Source: Parachlamydiales bacterium | GTDB lineage: Bacteria > Chlamydiota > Chlamydiia > Chlamydiales > Rhabdochlamydiaceae | Length of the DNA stretch: 12,762 nt | Assembly: GCA_020050965.1 (NCBI GenBank) | Contig: JAGVJV010000176.1 | Location: 1 to 12,762 of the forward strand | Reading direction: 5' to 3' | Part shown: positions 1 to 6,672 of the stretch, piece after piece | Numbering within the stretch: the first letter of the stretch is position 1 | Layout of the letters: each line of letters begins with the position of its first letter | Position numbers and translations under genes: made by a program | The notes under the pieces: model-generated | The model's input: the letters and a program-made list of their open reading frames with translations, nothing else | Databases searched by the model: none | What the model was told of the DNA's origin: nothing

Positions 1-1497
1 ATCAGTATCCAGACTGAAGTCTGCTCCCTCGATCCCAGATATGCAGTCGATGCCCCTTCGATTTTCCCTCAGCGTATGCTTTTTGAAGGATTGATGCGGA
101 CAGATCTTGATGGAAAGATTCGGCCTGCAATCGCTCAAAGCTATGAAGTCTCTGACGATTTGAAAACCTTCATCTTCCATCTCCGCCCAACCGTATGGTC
201 CAATGGGGATCAGCTAACAGCTCATGACTTTGAATATGCCTGGAAAAAAATCCTCGATCCCCAGACTGATACCTTAGGCGTTCACAATTTTTATTCTATT
301 AAAAATGCAAGACAAGTGTCACTTGGAGAGCTGCCCCTCGAAGCTGCCGGAATAAAAGCACTGGATGATAACACCCTTAAAGTAGAATTAGAAAATCCTA
401 CCCCCTATTTTTTGGAAATGGTCTCATTTTCCTCCTTTTTCCCTGTTAATGCAAAAGTCGATCAGGAAAATAGCAAATGGGCCAATCAAGAGGGCGATCA
501 TTTCGTCTGCAACGGCCCGTTTAGGTTAGAGAAGCACCGGCTTGATGACGAGATTATTCTTAGGAAAAACCCCTCCTATTGGGATGCCGCAAGTGTCAAA
601 CTGCCAGGGATTTCGATTGCCATCCTGAAAGATCCTTCAACTCAACTCAGCCTATTCGAAAAGGGGGAGCTTGATTGGCTTGGACAGCCTCTTTCCAAGA
701 TTTCACTCGATGCCATTGAAACTCTCAAACAGGAAAATAAAATTCATTTTATCAAGTCTTTAGGAGTCCATTGGTATTCTTTCAATATAGAGTCCTTCCC
801 ATTTCAAAATAAAAAGATGCGCAAAGCCTTCGCCTATGCGATCAATCGAGAACTCATTACTAGGCATGTATTACAATGTAACGAATCTCCAGCTTTTGCG
901 ATTCTGTCTTATTTAATGACAGGAATTAAATCCTTCTATTTCGGAGATAACAATCAAAAATTAGCCCTCCAATTATTTAATGAAGCATTGACCGAAATGG
1001 GGATTACCAAAGAGCAGCTTCCTGAAATTACCATCAACTATTCAACGGGGGCCATCAACCAACGCGTAGCAGAAGCTATTCAAGAGCAATGGAGCCAGAT
1101 TTTTGATCTCAAAATCATGTTGGAGCATCAAGAATGGAAGGTCCATTTTGAAAAAATGAAGAAGGGAAATTTTCAAATTGGCGGTTCCGGTTGGCAATCT
1201 TGGCTAAGAGACCCGATCTATACGATGCAAGCGTTTCGGTATAAATCAGATGGAATCAACATGACCCGCTGGGAAAATTCCAAATTCCAAGAACTCATCA
1301 ACGCCGCAGAACAAGAGATTGATCAAGTCAAGAGGCTGGCGCTCTTCAAGCAAGCCGAAGCCATCATCATGGAAGAAATGCCCGTCATCCCGATCTATTT
1401 CACGACAATCTCCTACGCTAAGAATGAGAAGCTAAAGAATGTGTTCATTTCTGACCTGAACGAGATTGACTTTAGATGGGCCTACTTCGAGCCCTGA
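1..1497 (+). CDS. oppA: Oligopeptide ABC transporter substrate-binding protein (OppA/SBP family 5), 5'-truncated
   Basis: The extracytoplasmic solute-binding subunit of a peptide ABC importer binds oligopeptides and delivers them to the OppBC/DF permease. The reading frame is open from the first base and 25 residues precede the first internal Met at 76. Those residues carry the family-typical 'SLDPRYAVD' segment, so the true start and any lipoprotein signal lie before the window. About 498 residues are visible; full OppA proteins are about 530-550 aa. Family features in order are FEGLMRTD near the N-terminus, the 'W-NGD-LTAHDFEYAWKKILDP' block (residues about 65-85 of the visible part), 'NGPFRLEKH' and 'YWDAA' in the middle, and 'MRKAFAYAINRELI' further on. 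The protein ends naturally with FRWAYFEP. The stop codon overlaps the first bases of a long hairpin at 1496-1665. Chlamydiae usually carry several oppA paralogues, so the exact ligand is unknown. No transporter partner genes are in view. Confidence 0.9.
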   Translation: MSIQTEVCSLDPRYAVDAPSIFPQRMLFEGLMRTDLDGKIRPAIAQSYEVSDDLKTFIFHLRPTVWSNGDQLTAHDFEYAWKKILDPQTDTLGVHNFYSIKNARQVSLGELPLEAAGIKALDDNTLKVELENPTPYFLEMVSFSSFFPVNAKVDQENSKWANQEGDHFVCNGPFRLEKHRLDDEIILRKNPSYWDAASVKLPGISIAILKDPSTQLSLFEKGELDWLGQPLSKISLDAIETLKQENKIHFIKSLGVHWYSFNIESFPFQNKKMRKAFAYAINRELITRHVLQCNESPAFAILSYLMTGIKSFYFGDNNQKLALQLFNEALTEMGITKEQLPEITINYSTGAINQRVAEAIQEQWSQIFDLKIMLEHQEWKVHFEKMKKGNFQIGGSGWQSWLRDPIYTMQAFRYKSDGINMTRWENSKFQELINAAEQEIDQVKRLALFKQAEAIIMEEMPVIPIYFTTISYAKNEKLKNVFISDLNEIDFRWAYFEP

Positions 1498-1665
1498 ACC
1501 TATCCTGAAAAAAAGTTTCAGTCGATTTTCGGGTTCTTTTGAGCCTATTTTCGATTCAAATTCGGGGGGTCATATGCGGGATGCTGATATTACCCCCCGA
1601 ATTTGAATCGAAAATAGGCCAAAATAATCCCGAAAACCGACGAAAAATTTTATCGGGATAGGTTC
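1496..1665. repeat. 170-bp imperfect inverted repeat between convergent oppA and murJ
   Basis: The outer ends are GAACCTATCC (1496-1505) and its complement GGATAGGTTC (1656-1665). The middle arms match imperfectly (about 1521-1545 against 1617-1641), and the inner arms 1543-1570 and 1592-1619 are a perfect 28-bp palindrome with a 21-nt spacer. The left end overlaps the oppA TGA (1495-1497). The right end supplies the last codons and the TAA of murJ. It could be a MITE-like insertion that came to rest between the two genes, or a very large bidirectional terminator. I found no target-site duplication and no coding sequence in it. Confidence 0.9.
1543..1619. terminator. Probable bidirectional terminator stem for oppA and murJ
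   Basis: This is the perfect 28-bp stem inside the larger inverted repeat, with six G:C pairs next to the loop. It lies 45 nt past the oppA stop and 30 nt past the murJ stop and reads the same from both sides. There is no classic long T-tract directly after the stem, so termination is inferred from position and stem strength. Confidence 0.45.
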
Positions 1666-3191
1666 ATAATGGAGATGAGCTCTGTTAATTCTTTTCTGCA
1701 CAAACCAAAAAACACCGCGAAAAAGAGTCCAGTCTGCACACCAAAATGGTAGAGCTGCATCGTCACAGTCTTGGGCAAATTCGCTTGTCCGTGCCAAAAC
1801 AGCAACGTCCCATCGCCGATTAGGTATCCTAAGAACAGCGCGGCCATCCCGGCGATGATTGCGCAGCTTCCTACTTTAAACATCGGCCTAAAATTTGCTT
1901 TCAATCCTAGTTTTTGCGACAGATAGATGGCATTAAAAACGCTCGAGGCGCTGGTGGCAAGTGCGATGCTGGCAGCCCCTAAATCGAACCAAAATACGAG
2001 CAGTGCGTTAAGGCCAGTGTTGAGAAGGGCGGCGCATAAGAAGCCTTTCGTTGGAGTCGAGTAGTCCTTTTTAGCGTAGAAGCCTTGCGCCACGATTTGG
2101 ACAAAAGCAGACGGCAGCAGGCCGATCCCATAGCACCATAGGCAGAGCGTGGTCTCATAGACGGCATTGACACCGAAATCGCCCCTGCCAAAGAGCAGAT
2201 TCACACTTGCGAGCCCCAGGACGAAAATTCCGACTACGCAGGGGAAAATGAGGAAAAAGATCTTCCTTTTGGCGAAGTTGAGCAACGATTCGAAGCGGGC
2301 GAAGGCTCCCTCTTCGACTGCGCGGGAAAGGGATGGGAGGAGCGCGGAGGAGATGGCTAGGCCAAAGAGGGCAAGGGGCAATTGCTGAATGCGGATGGCG
2401 TACCAAAGGTAGGCAGGCCCCTCTAGATCGGCCCACCTGGCGAAAATCCCATCGATAGCGCTGTTGACCTGGACAGACGCTACGCCGATCATTCCTAGAA
2501 GGATGGGGCGGGCAAGCGATTTGAGTTCAGCAGAAAAGGGGGCGATGGAAAAGATCTCTTTGATGGAGAGCGAGCGTCGCAAAAAGCGGTAGATTCTAGG
2601 GACGGTCATTCCCCACTGGACGAAGAAGGCAAAGGAGAGGACGATCGATAAGCCGACGACTGCTTGGTGGATGGGGAGGTTGCGGAGAGCGAGAACCCCC
2701 AAAATCCAAACGGCATTGCTAGCAACGGGAGAAACAGAGGGCAGGAAAAAGCTCCGCTCCGACTGCAGGAGACCGGTCGATAGGCCAAAGAGGCAGATGA
2801 AAAAGATCCCGGGGAGCATCCACATGGCCAGCTTGGCTGTTTCGCTGCTTGAGAATGAAAGTGCAATCTCAGCGATGATAATTAGACTGCCAAGAACAAG
2901 GAAGAGGCTGAAAAATAGGTCGCGGAAAAAGAGGGCGCCGCGACGCGGGTCTTCATTTTTTTTGGTCTCGAAGTGAGGAATAAAGCCTTGATGCAAGAGT
3001 CCTTCACCAAAGAGCCGGCGGATGAGGTAGACGAACCGGTAGGCTAGCAAAAAAGCGGCGAGCGCTGGCGATGTGCCAAAGCAAAATGCCATTGTCATGT
3101 CGCGTACAAGTCCACTCACTCGGCTGATGCTTGTCCCTGAGAAAAATCTCAGGGCTGAGCGTGTGAGTGAATGATGTGTATCGGTGTTCAT
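1650..3191 (-). CDS. murJ: Lipid II flippase MurJ (MviN family)
   Basis: A polytopic inner-membrane protein of the MOP superfamily that flips lipid II, the peptidoglycan precursor, across the cytoplasmic membrane. The 513 aa match the usual family length. The N-terminus has the hallmark 'SGTSISRVSGLVRD' (about residues 18-31), followed by 'FGEGLLHQGFIPHF' (about 61-74), and hydrophobic segments run through the rest. The start at 3191 overlaps the lepB stop in an ATGA arrangement, with AAGGA just upstream inside lepB, so translation is probably coupled to lepB. The last codons after Met (Asn-Leu-Ser-Arg-stop) lie inside the inverted repeat at 1496-1665, so the native C-terminus may have been altered by that element. 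In Chlamydiaceae the mviN gene sits beside nfo (from memory). Here lepB and a cargo gene separate them. Confidence 0.92.
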   Translation of the reverse strand: MNTDTHHSLTRSALRFFSGTSISRVSGLVRDMTMAFCFGTSPALAAFLLAYRFVYLIRRLFGEGLLHQGFIPHFETKKNEDPRRGALFFRDLFFSLFLVLGSLIIIAEIALSFSSSETAKLAMWMLPGIFFICLFGLSTGLLQSERSFFLPSVSPVASNAVWILGVLALRNLPIHQAVVGLSIVLSFAFFVQWGMTVPRIYRFLRRSLSIKEIFSIAPFSAELKSLARPILLGMIGVASVQVNSAIDGIFARWADLEGPAYLWYAIRIQQLPLALFGLAISSALLPSLSRAVEEGAFARFESLLNFAKRKIFFLIFPCVVGIFVLGLASVNLLFGRGDFGVNAVYETTLCLWCYGIGLLPSAFVQIVAQGFYAKKDYSTPTKGFLCAALLNTGLNALLVFWFDLGAASIALATSASSVFNAIYLSQKLGLKANFRPMFKVGSCAIIAGMAALFLGYLIGDGTLLFWHGQANLPKTVTMQLYHFGVQTGLFFAVFFGLCRKELTELISIMNLSR

Positions 3192-5011
3192 AAATCCTTG
3201 AGTGGAAGCCGATGATGTCTCTTATGATAGATAAACCATAGCGTAAAGCAAATCAAGGCTAAAACCCAAATGACCAGATTGGGAATTGTCAGCCATGGGA
3301 ACCAAGGTTGCTCAGGGCGACCAAAGCGTGAGCCAGGAGGCCAGAAAATGAAAGAGGGGCTTCCACGTAGATTGCCTTGGGGGACAAAGCCAAAATCGCG
3401 GCTATCGGCACTCATCGCAAAGTTATCTCCAAGCGCCAGGTATGACTTAGGTGGGATAATGAGGCCAAATTGTTGGATCATCTCTTTTGTAGGAGAACCG
3501 CTGTCGACGAAGGGAATATAAGATTCTTTCACCAGTGCAGTCGCGGCGCGATCTTTTTCTTTTTCGATGAATGACTCGAGCTGAGCTTCCCCTTTTTTGA
3601 AGAGTTCTCCACCCATGACGTAGAGATCACCGTCTCTAAAATAGGCAAAACGCTCTGTGTCTGGAAGACGTTTGTCAAATTCGATGCCGTAGTTAAAAAA
3701 CTTGCGCACAAGATCGGCAGAATAGGTCATCAGGGGGTGATCGCTGGAAAGTTTTTTAGCGTAGCCGCCCCATTTGATCTGGTAGGCTTGACCATAGTAA
3801 TACTCATAGGTCCCGTCAGGCACTCCCTCTAGGCGGGTGAGAAAATGAGTTCCCAAATTGTGAGCGCCTGGGCCATAACGCATCGCATACCCATTTTTCA
3901 CTACAAAGCGGGCTGTATAGAGATTTTTAAATAATTCTTTTAGATGAGCCTCATCCAAAGGAATGATCGAGGTACTCATGATGAATGTCGGCCGGATTCT
4001 CCCATAGTGATCTTTGCCTAGTTCCAGCTGCTTGAGATTGGGATGGTGCTGCAGCTCGAGGAAAAGTTCGCCATCTTGCAGCGAGAGTTTATTTTTCTCA
4101 GCCACTGATCGAATTTCTTCTTTGCGGACGATCCGGGCAGAGGCATAGTTGCCAATTCCCCAAAGTTCGTAGTAATTTTTCACCGCGGGGGGTGTACCTA
4201 GCATCTCCCCTTCCAGCCGATTGTTTCCAAGAACAGTCATCCGCGCTACAGGCTCATTCATCTGGTGCAAAATCGCCATCCGGTAACCTGTGCCACCCGA
4301 AAAATGGGCAGGTTCAGCGAGACTAACCGCTCCTTCGAAATGGATGAATGGAACATGGTCGATTGCCCCAAGCTCTGGGAGCTGCAGTGAAGCGGTTATG
4401 TCGTTTCCGTTCTCATCGATTCCATAGAGCCTTCCCCCATAGAAATAAATTGTATCGCCCGGCTTGCCCATCAGCCGTTTGACAAACTGCTTCTTTCCAG
4501 GGAAAATCCAAAAATAGAGAGTGTTGGAGTCGCGTACATTCATATCTTCTGTGGAAAAGACGATGATCCCTGAGCGCTTGACTAAATCGGGATCGAAATA
4601 AAAATGTTTCACGGTGAAGGGGATGTTGATCCCAAAATCGGTCTTGCTGACTAGCAATCGATCCTGTTCTTTGAAGGTGGGACGCATCGATCCGGTCGGG
4701 ATTTCATAGAGCTCAAACCAGCTTTGCCGGATGATGAATGCGATTGCAAGAGCGATGCTAAGACCGATAATCACATCGCAGAATTGTCTAAAGGGACTTC
4801 TCTTGAGTGCTCCATCGAGATAGTTATGGCATTTGTGAGCATGAAAATTGGCTTGGCTTCGGTCCTTCTTTAAAATTTCGGCCTGCAGCGCTTTCAAATC
4901 TTCTCGGATCTCGTTTGCTTGCGCTTGCGAGAGCTTTTTTCTCCTTTTCCTCCAAAGCTGGTAGACGCTTAGCAAAATTTTCTTACATTTATGCAGAGAA
5001 TAGGGTTTCAT
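3188..5011 (-). CDS. lepB: Signal peptidase I, large chlamydial type
   Basis: A membrane-bound Ser/Lys protease that removes signal peptides from exported proteins. At 607 aa it is nearly twice the E. coli enzyme, as is typical of Chlamydiae. A basic N-terminus (residues 1-75) is followed by a membrane segment (about 78-96). Box B 'PTGSMRPTF' carries nucleophile Ser108. Box D 'FVKRLMGKPGDTI' carries general base Lys178. Box E 'GDNFAMSADSRDFG' starts near residue 528. A long insert of unknown fold separates boxes D and E (about 190-520), and a C-terminal membrane segment (about 577-596) ends in a basic tail. The ATG at 5011 has AAGAG five bases upstream. The gene is first in a two-gene unit with murJ. 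Its first 14 codons and 5' flank are duplicated at 6513-6551. Confidence 0.95.
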   Translation of the reverse strand: MKPYSLHKCKKILLSVYQLWRKRRKKLSQAQANEIREDLKALQAEILKKDRSQANFHAHKCHNYLDGALKRSPFRQFCDVIIGLSIALAIAFIIRQSWFELYEIPTGSMRPTFKEQDRLLVSKTDFGINIPFTVKHFYFDPDLVKRSGIIVFSTEDMNVRDSNTLYFWIFPGKKQFVKRLMGKPGDTIYFYGGRLYGIDENGNDITASLQLPELGAIDHVPFIHFEGAVSLAEPAHFSGGTGYRMAILHQMNEPVARMTVLGNNRLEGEMLGTPPAVKNYYELWGIGNYASARIVRKEEIRSVAEKNKLSLQDGELFLELQHHPNLKQLELGKDHYGRIRPTFIMSTSIIPLDEAHLKELFKNLYTARFVVKNGYAMRYGPGAHNLGTHFLTRLEGVPDGTYEYYYGQAYQIKWGGYAKKLSSDHPLMTYSADLVRKFFNYGIEFDKRLPDTERFAYFRDGDLYVMGGELFKKGEAQLESFIEKEKDRAATALVKESYIPFVDSGSPTKEMIQQFGLIIPPKSYLALGDNFAMSADSRDFGFVPQGNLRGSPSFIFWPPGSRFGRPEQPWFPWLTIPNLVIWVLALICFTLWFIYHKRHHRLPLKDL

Positions 5012-5121
5012 GTTAACTCTTATTTAAAATATCTTATCTATTCTCTATAATTTCGATTTTTTTTGGAAGAAATTATGACAACCCTCTCAGAAAAATTGCT
5101 CATCGGCGCCTACACTTCTGC
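4970..5121. repeat. Direct repeat copy A: lepB 5' end + divergent spacer + nfo 5' fragment
   Basis: Matches 6513-6672 in the same orientation. It contains the first 14 codons of intact lepB, the 63-nt divergent spacer, and the first 16 codons of an nfo copy that then breaks off. The best-kept parts are the stretch from TATAAT to the nfo ribosome site (identical over about 25 bases, 5046-5070) and 24 identical bases of nfo coding sequence (5087-5110). The spacer between lepB and nfo starts is 63 nt here and 74 nt in copy B. Confidence 0.88.
5023..5051 (+). promoter_or_regulatory. Orphan copy of the nfo promoter
   Basis: TATAAT (5046-5051) lies 17 bases after TTTAAA (5023-5028), aligning exactly with the nfo promoter at 6574-6602, whose -35 is TTGAAT. 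The -10 box is perfect and the -35 is degraded. It now points to a 19-codon nfo remnant and then runs antisense into the 3' end of the gene at 5185-6327. Confidence 0.55.
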
Positions 5122-5134
5122 GACTTACAGGTGA
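5075..5134 (+). pseudogene. Truncated nfo remnant (first 16 codons)
   Basis: ATG plus codons for MTTLSEKLLIGAYTSA, followed by unrelated codons and TGA at 5132. The intact nfo begins MTPPSEKLLIGAHTSA. The ribosome site GGAAGA and the promoter are kept. The changes at residues 3, 4 and 13 alter the protein, including the usually conserved His of 'GAHTSA', which is consistent with a non-functional leftover. Homology stops at about 5121, marking the left edge of the inserted segment. Confidence 0.8.
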
Positions 5135-5184
5135 AACCCGAGGCTTTGGTGCGGTCTAAATTCACATTTTTGGGCGAGCCTGAC

Positions 5185-6327
5185 TCAAAAGCCATCCATC
5201 CAATTGAGGATCACGACCCCTGTGATGACGTGCGAAACGATCGCTCCTGCAAGGTTCCCCTGTTTGTTATACAGCCAACCCCAAAATAACCCAGGGAAAA
5301 AGACACCTAACACAGCAGCCATCCCGTGGTAAGCATGAAGAGTTGAAAAAACAAAACTTGCGAGCACAATCGAAAGAATATTCCCCCTGTTAAATGGGAG
5401 AAACTGAATTAAGGATCCCTGTAGAGCGCCCCTCGCAAGGATCTCCTGCAACACAGCATGAAACGCATACAGGGCTTGCAGTCCAAACGAACCCCAAAAG
5501 GATAACTGGATCCCATACCGCTCCATTCTTAAATATTCAGGGTTAAATAGAGGTTTCCCCGCAAACCACGGGGTCTGGATAAGAATCCATTTTATAATGG
5601 GTGCCACTGCAATGGCAATCAGGCTGTACCAGACCGCCACCCGAATCGATTGGCCAAGATTTTCTTTCTTTATCCCAATAGCGGACAAAGGGGTCTTTGT
5701 TCTATACAAACGAATAAACAAAAGAATAGTGGCAAATAAGATGATGGGCAGTGTGATTAATGTCGGCATGACAGATAGCCGCCACTCGCGTAGATAGGGG
5801 AGGAAAAGCGCGAATAGGCTCAAAAAAACTATGATGTTGATGATGAAAAATCCCGCATTTTTCTGCTTTTCTAAAAGAGCGACAGATTTGTGATTCTCTT
5901 TTTTCAAATTCTCTAAAAGTTGTCCGTTGAGTTTTTCCCAAAAAGCCGTTTGTTCTGATATATTTGTAAGTTGTCGTTTAATGGCAACCGCAGGAATTGC
6001 CAGCACAGTGCAATGAGTTTTTGCCCTCATCGAGGCAGAGCGCTCTTTTGCTCCTATTATGGCAGCCTCTCCGATGATTGAACCTGCGGGCAATTGATTG
6101 AGAGGATACAATCCTGTCTTCCTCTCATGAAACACCTCAATTGTGCCGCTGAGGACTAAAAAGAGATCTTCAGTGACGCAAGCCCCCTCTTTAATAAAGA
6201 CCTCATTAATCTCAAGTTCCCTGACCTTGCTCTCCGCAAGGATGCTGTTCAAACTAGCACGATCAAATGAAGAAAAAATGGGATTTTGTTGAAGAAAATT
6301 TATCCCGTCATCTTTCGAGTAATCCAT
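5185..6327 (-). CDS. Cyclic-nucleotide-binding domain fused to CPBP (CAAX-protease-like) membrane domain
   Basis: 380 aa from the ATG at 6327, chosen because AAGGAAAGG lies just upstream; a GTG at 6342 in frame is less likely. Residues about 8-125 form a Crp/Fnr-type cyclic-nucleotide-binding domain with a phosphate-binding cassette 'GEAAIIG...RSAS' (Gly86-Glu87, Arg96). A charged linker (130-157) follows, then membrane segments at about 159-178, 186-206 and 232-251. The C-terminal CPBP domain has motif 1 as QEILAR (Gln294, Glu295, Arg299), motif 2 FSTLH (Phe327, His331) and a third His (His366) in 'VSHVITG'. Motif 1 is normally EExxxR, so the first Glu is Gln and proteolysis is uncertain. 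The predicted role is a membrane protease or scaffold gated by a cyclic nucleotide; substrate and ligand are unknown. The gene sits between duplicated lepB/nfo spacers and is probably acquired cargo. Confidence 0.82.
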   Translation of the reverse strand: MDYSKDDGINFLQQNPIFSSFDRASLNSILAESKVRELEINEVFIKEGACVTEDLFLVLSGTIEVFHERKTGLYPLNQLPAGSIIGEAAIIGAKERSASMRAKTHCTVLAIPAVAIKRQLTNISEQTAFWEKLNGQLLENLKKENHKSVALLEKQKNAGFFIINIIVFLSLFALFLPYLREWRLSVMPTLITLPIILFATILLFIRLYRTKTPLSAIGIKKENLGQSIRVAVWYSLIAIAVAPIIKWILIQTPWFAGKPLFNPEYLRMERYGIQLSFWGSFGLQALYAFHAVLQEILARGALQGSLIQFLPFNRGNILSIVLASFVFSTLHAYHGMAAVLGVFFPGLFWGWLYNKQGNLAGAIVSHVITGVVILNWMDGF

Positions 6328-6371
6328 ACCTTTCCTTAGCACACTGCCAATTTACACAAAAGAAATCTTAA

Positions 6372-6438
6372 GCAGTGCAGGAGGCCTCCTCTGGGGGTGG
6401 CTCTAGGCCCTTCAAGGGTCGATAGTGGGCTGCACTGT
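6372..6438 (-). promoter_or_regulatory. GC-rich hairpin in the leader of the cNMP-CPBP gene
   Basis: CAGTGCAG (6373-6380) pairs with CTGCACTG (6430-6437), enclosing two smaller palindromes, GGAGGCCTCC (6380-6389) and CCCTTCAAGGG. It lies 45 nt upstream of the ATG at 6327 on the minus strand. It could be a leader attenuator, a small RNA, or a remnant end of a mobile element; none is established. I matched it to no known riboswitch. Confidence 0.45.
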
Positions 6439-6449
6439 TTCGCATGCGC

Positions 6450-6551
6450 TCATCGGAGGTACTGCCTCGCGTTTTTTGGTTTAGATAAGTGTCTTTGGAA
6501 CGAAAGGGGTATAAACAACAGCCTCTTAGTCTTAAGAGTATAGGGTTTCAT
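6450..6551 (-). pseudogene. Truncated lepB remnant (33-codon ORF)
   Basis: Read leftward from 6551, it begins MKPYTLKTKRLLF, against MKPYSLHKCKKILL in intact lepB (one codon missing). After about 13 codons it becomes unrelated, and it stops at TGA (6450-6452). It keeps the lepB start region upstream of the cargo gene at 5185-6327, so any lepB promoter carried in this copy would transcribe that gene. Confidence 0.7.
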
Positions 6552-6672
6552 GCTATACCGAAAATGACTCTCATTGAATATATCCTGTCTGTTCTGTATA
6601 ATTTCGATTTTTTTTGGAAGAGATTATGACACCGCCCTCAGAAAAATTGCTCATCGGCGCCCACACTTCTGC
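6513..6672. repeat. Direct repeat copy B: lepB 5' fragment + divergent spacer + nfo 5' end
   Basis: The partner of 4970-5121. Here lepB is the broken gene (13 codons) and nfo is the intact one. The two copies are diverged in the lepB part and the spacer but nearly identical from the nfo -10 box through codon 12. Together they bracket about 1.39 kb containing the cNMP-CPBP gene. Confidence 0.88.
6574..6602 (+). promoter_or_regulatory. Sigma-70-type promoter of nfo-asnS
   Basis: TTGAAT (6574-6579), a 17-base spacer, then a perfect TATAAT (6597-6602), 24 bases before the nfo ATG. The expected transcription start is near 6609, giving a short leader of about 17 nt carrying GGAAGAG. The same box is repeated at 5046-5051. 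Confidence 0.75.

Noticed and set aside
76..1497. oppA starting at the ATG at 76
   Set aside because: The frame is open to base 1 and conserved family residues precede this Met; the gene is truncated by the window edge.
1496..1665. Insertion sequence with transposase
   Set aside because: No coding capacity and no target-site duplication found; at most a non-autonomous element.
1570..1797. Short minus-strand ORF over the hairpin and murJ end
   Set aside because: Low-complexity shadow reading of murJ in another frame with no ribosome site or family resemblance.
6343..6512. tRNA or known structured RNA gene
   Set aside because: No cloverleaf, no T-loop consensus, and no recognised tmRNA, SRP or RNase P signature; only local palindromes.
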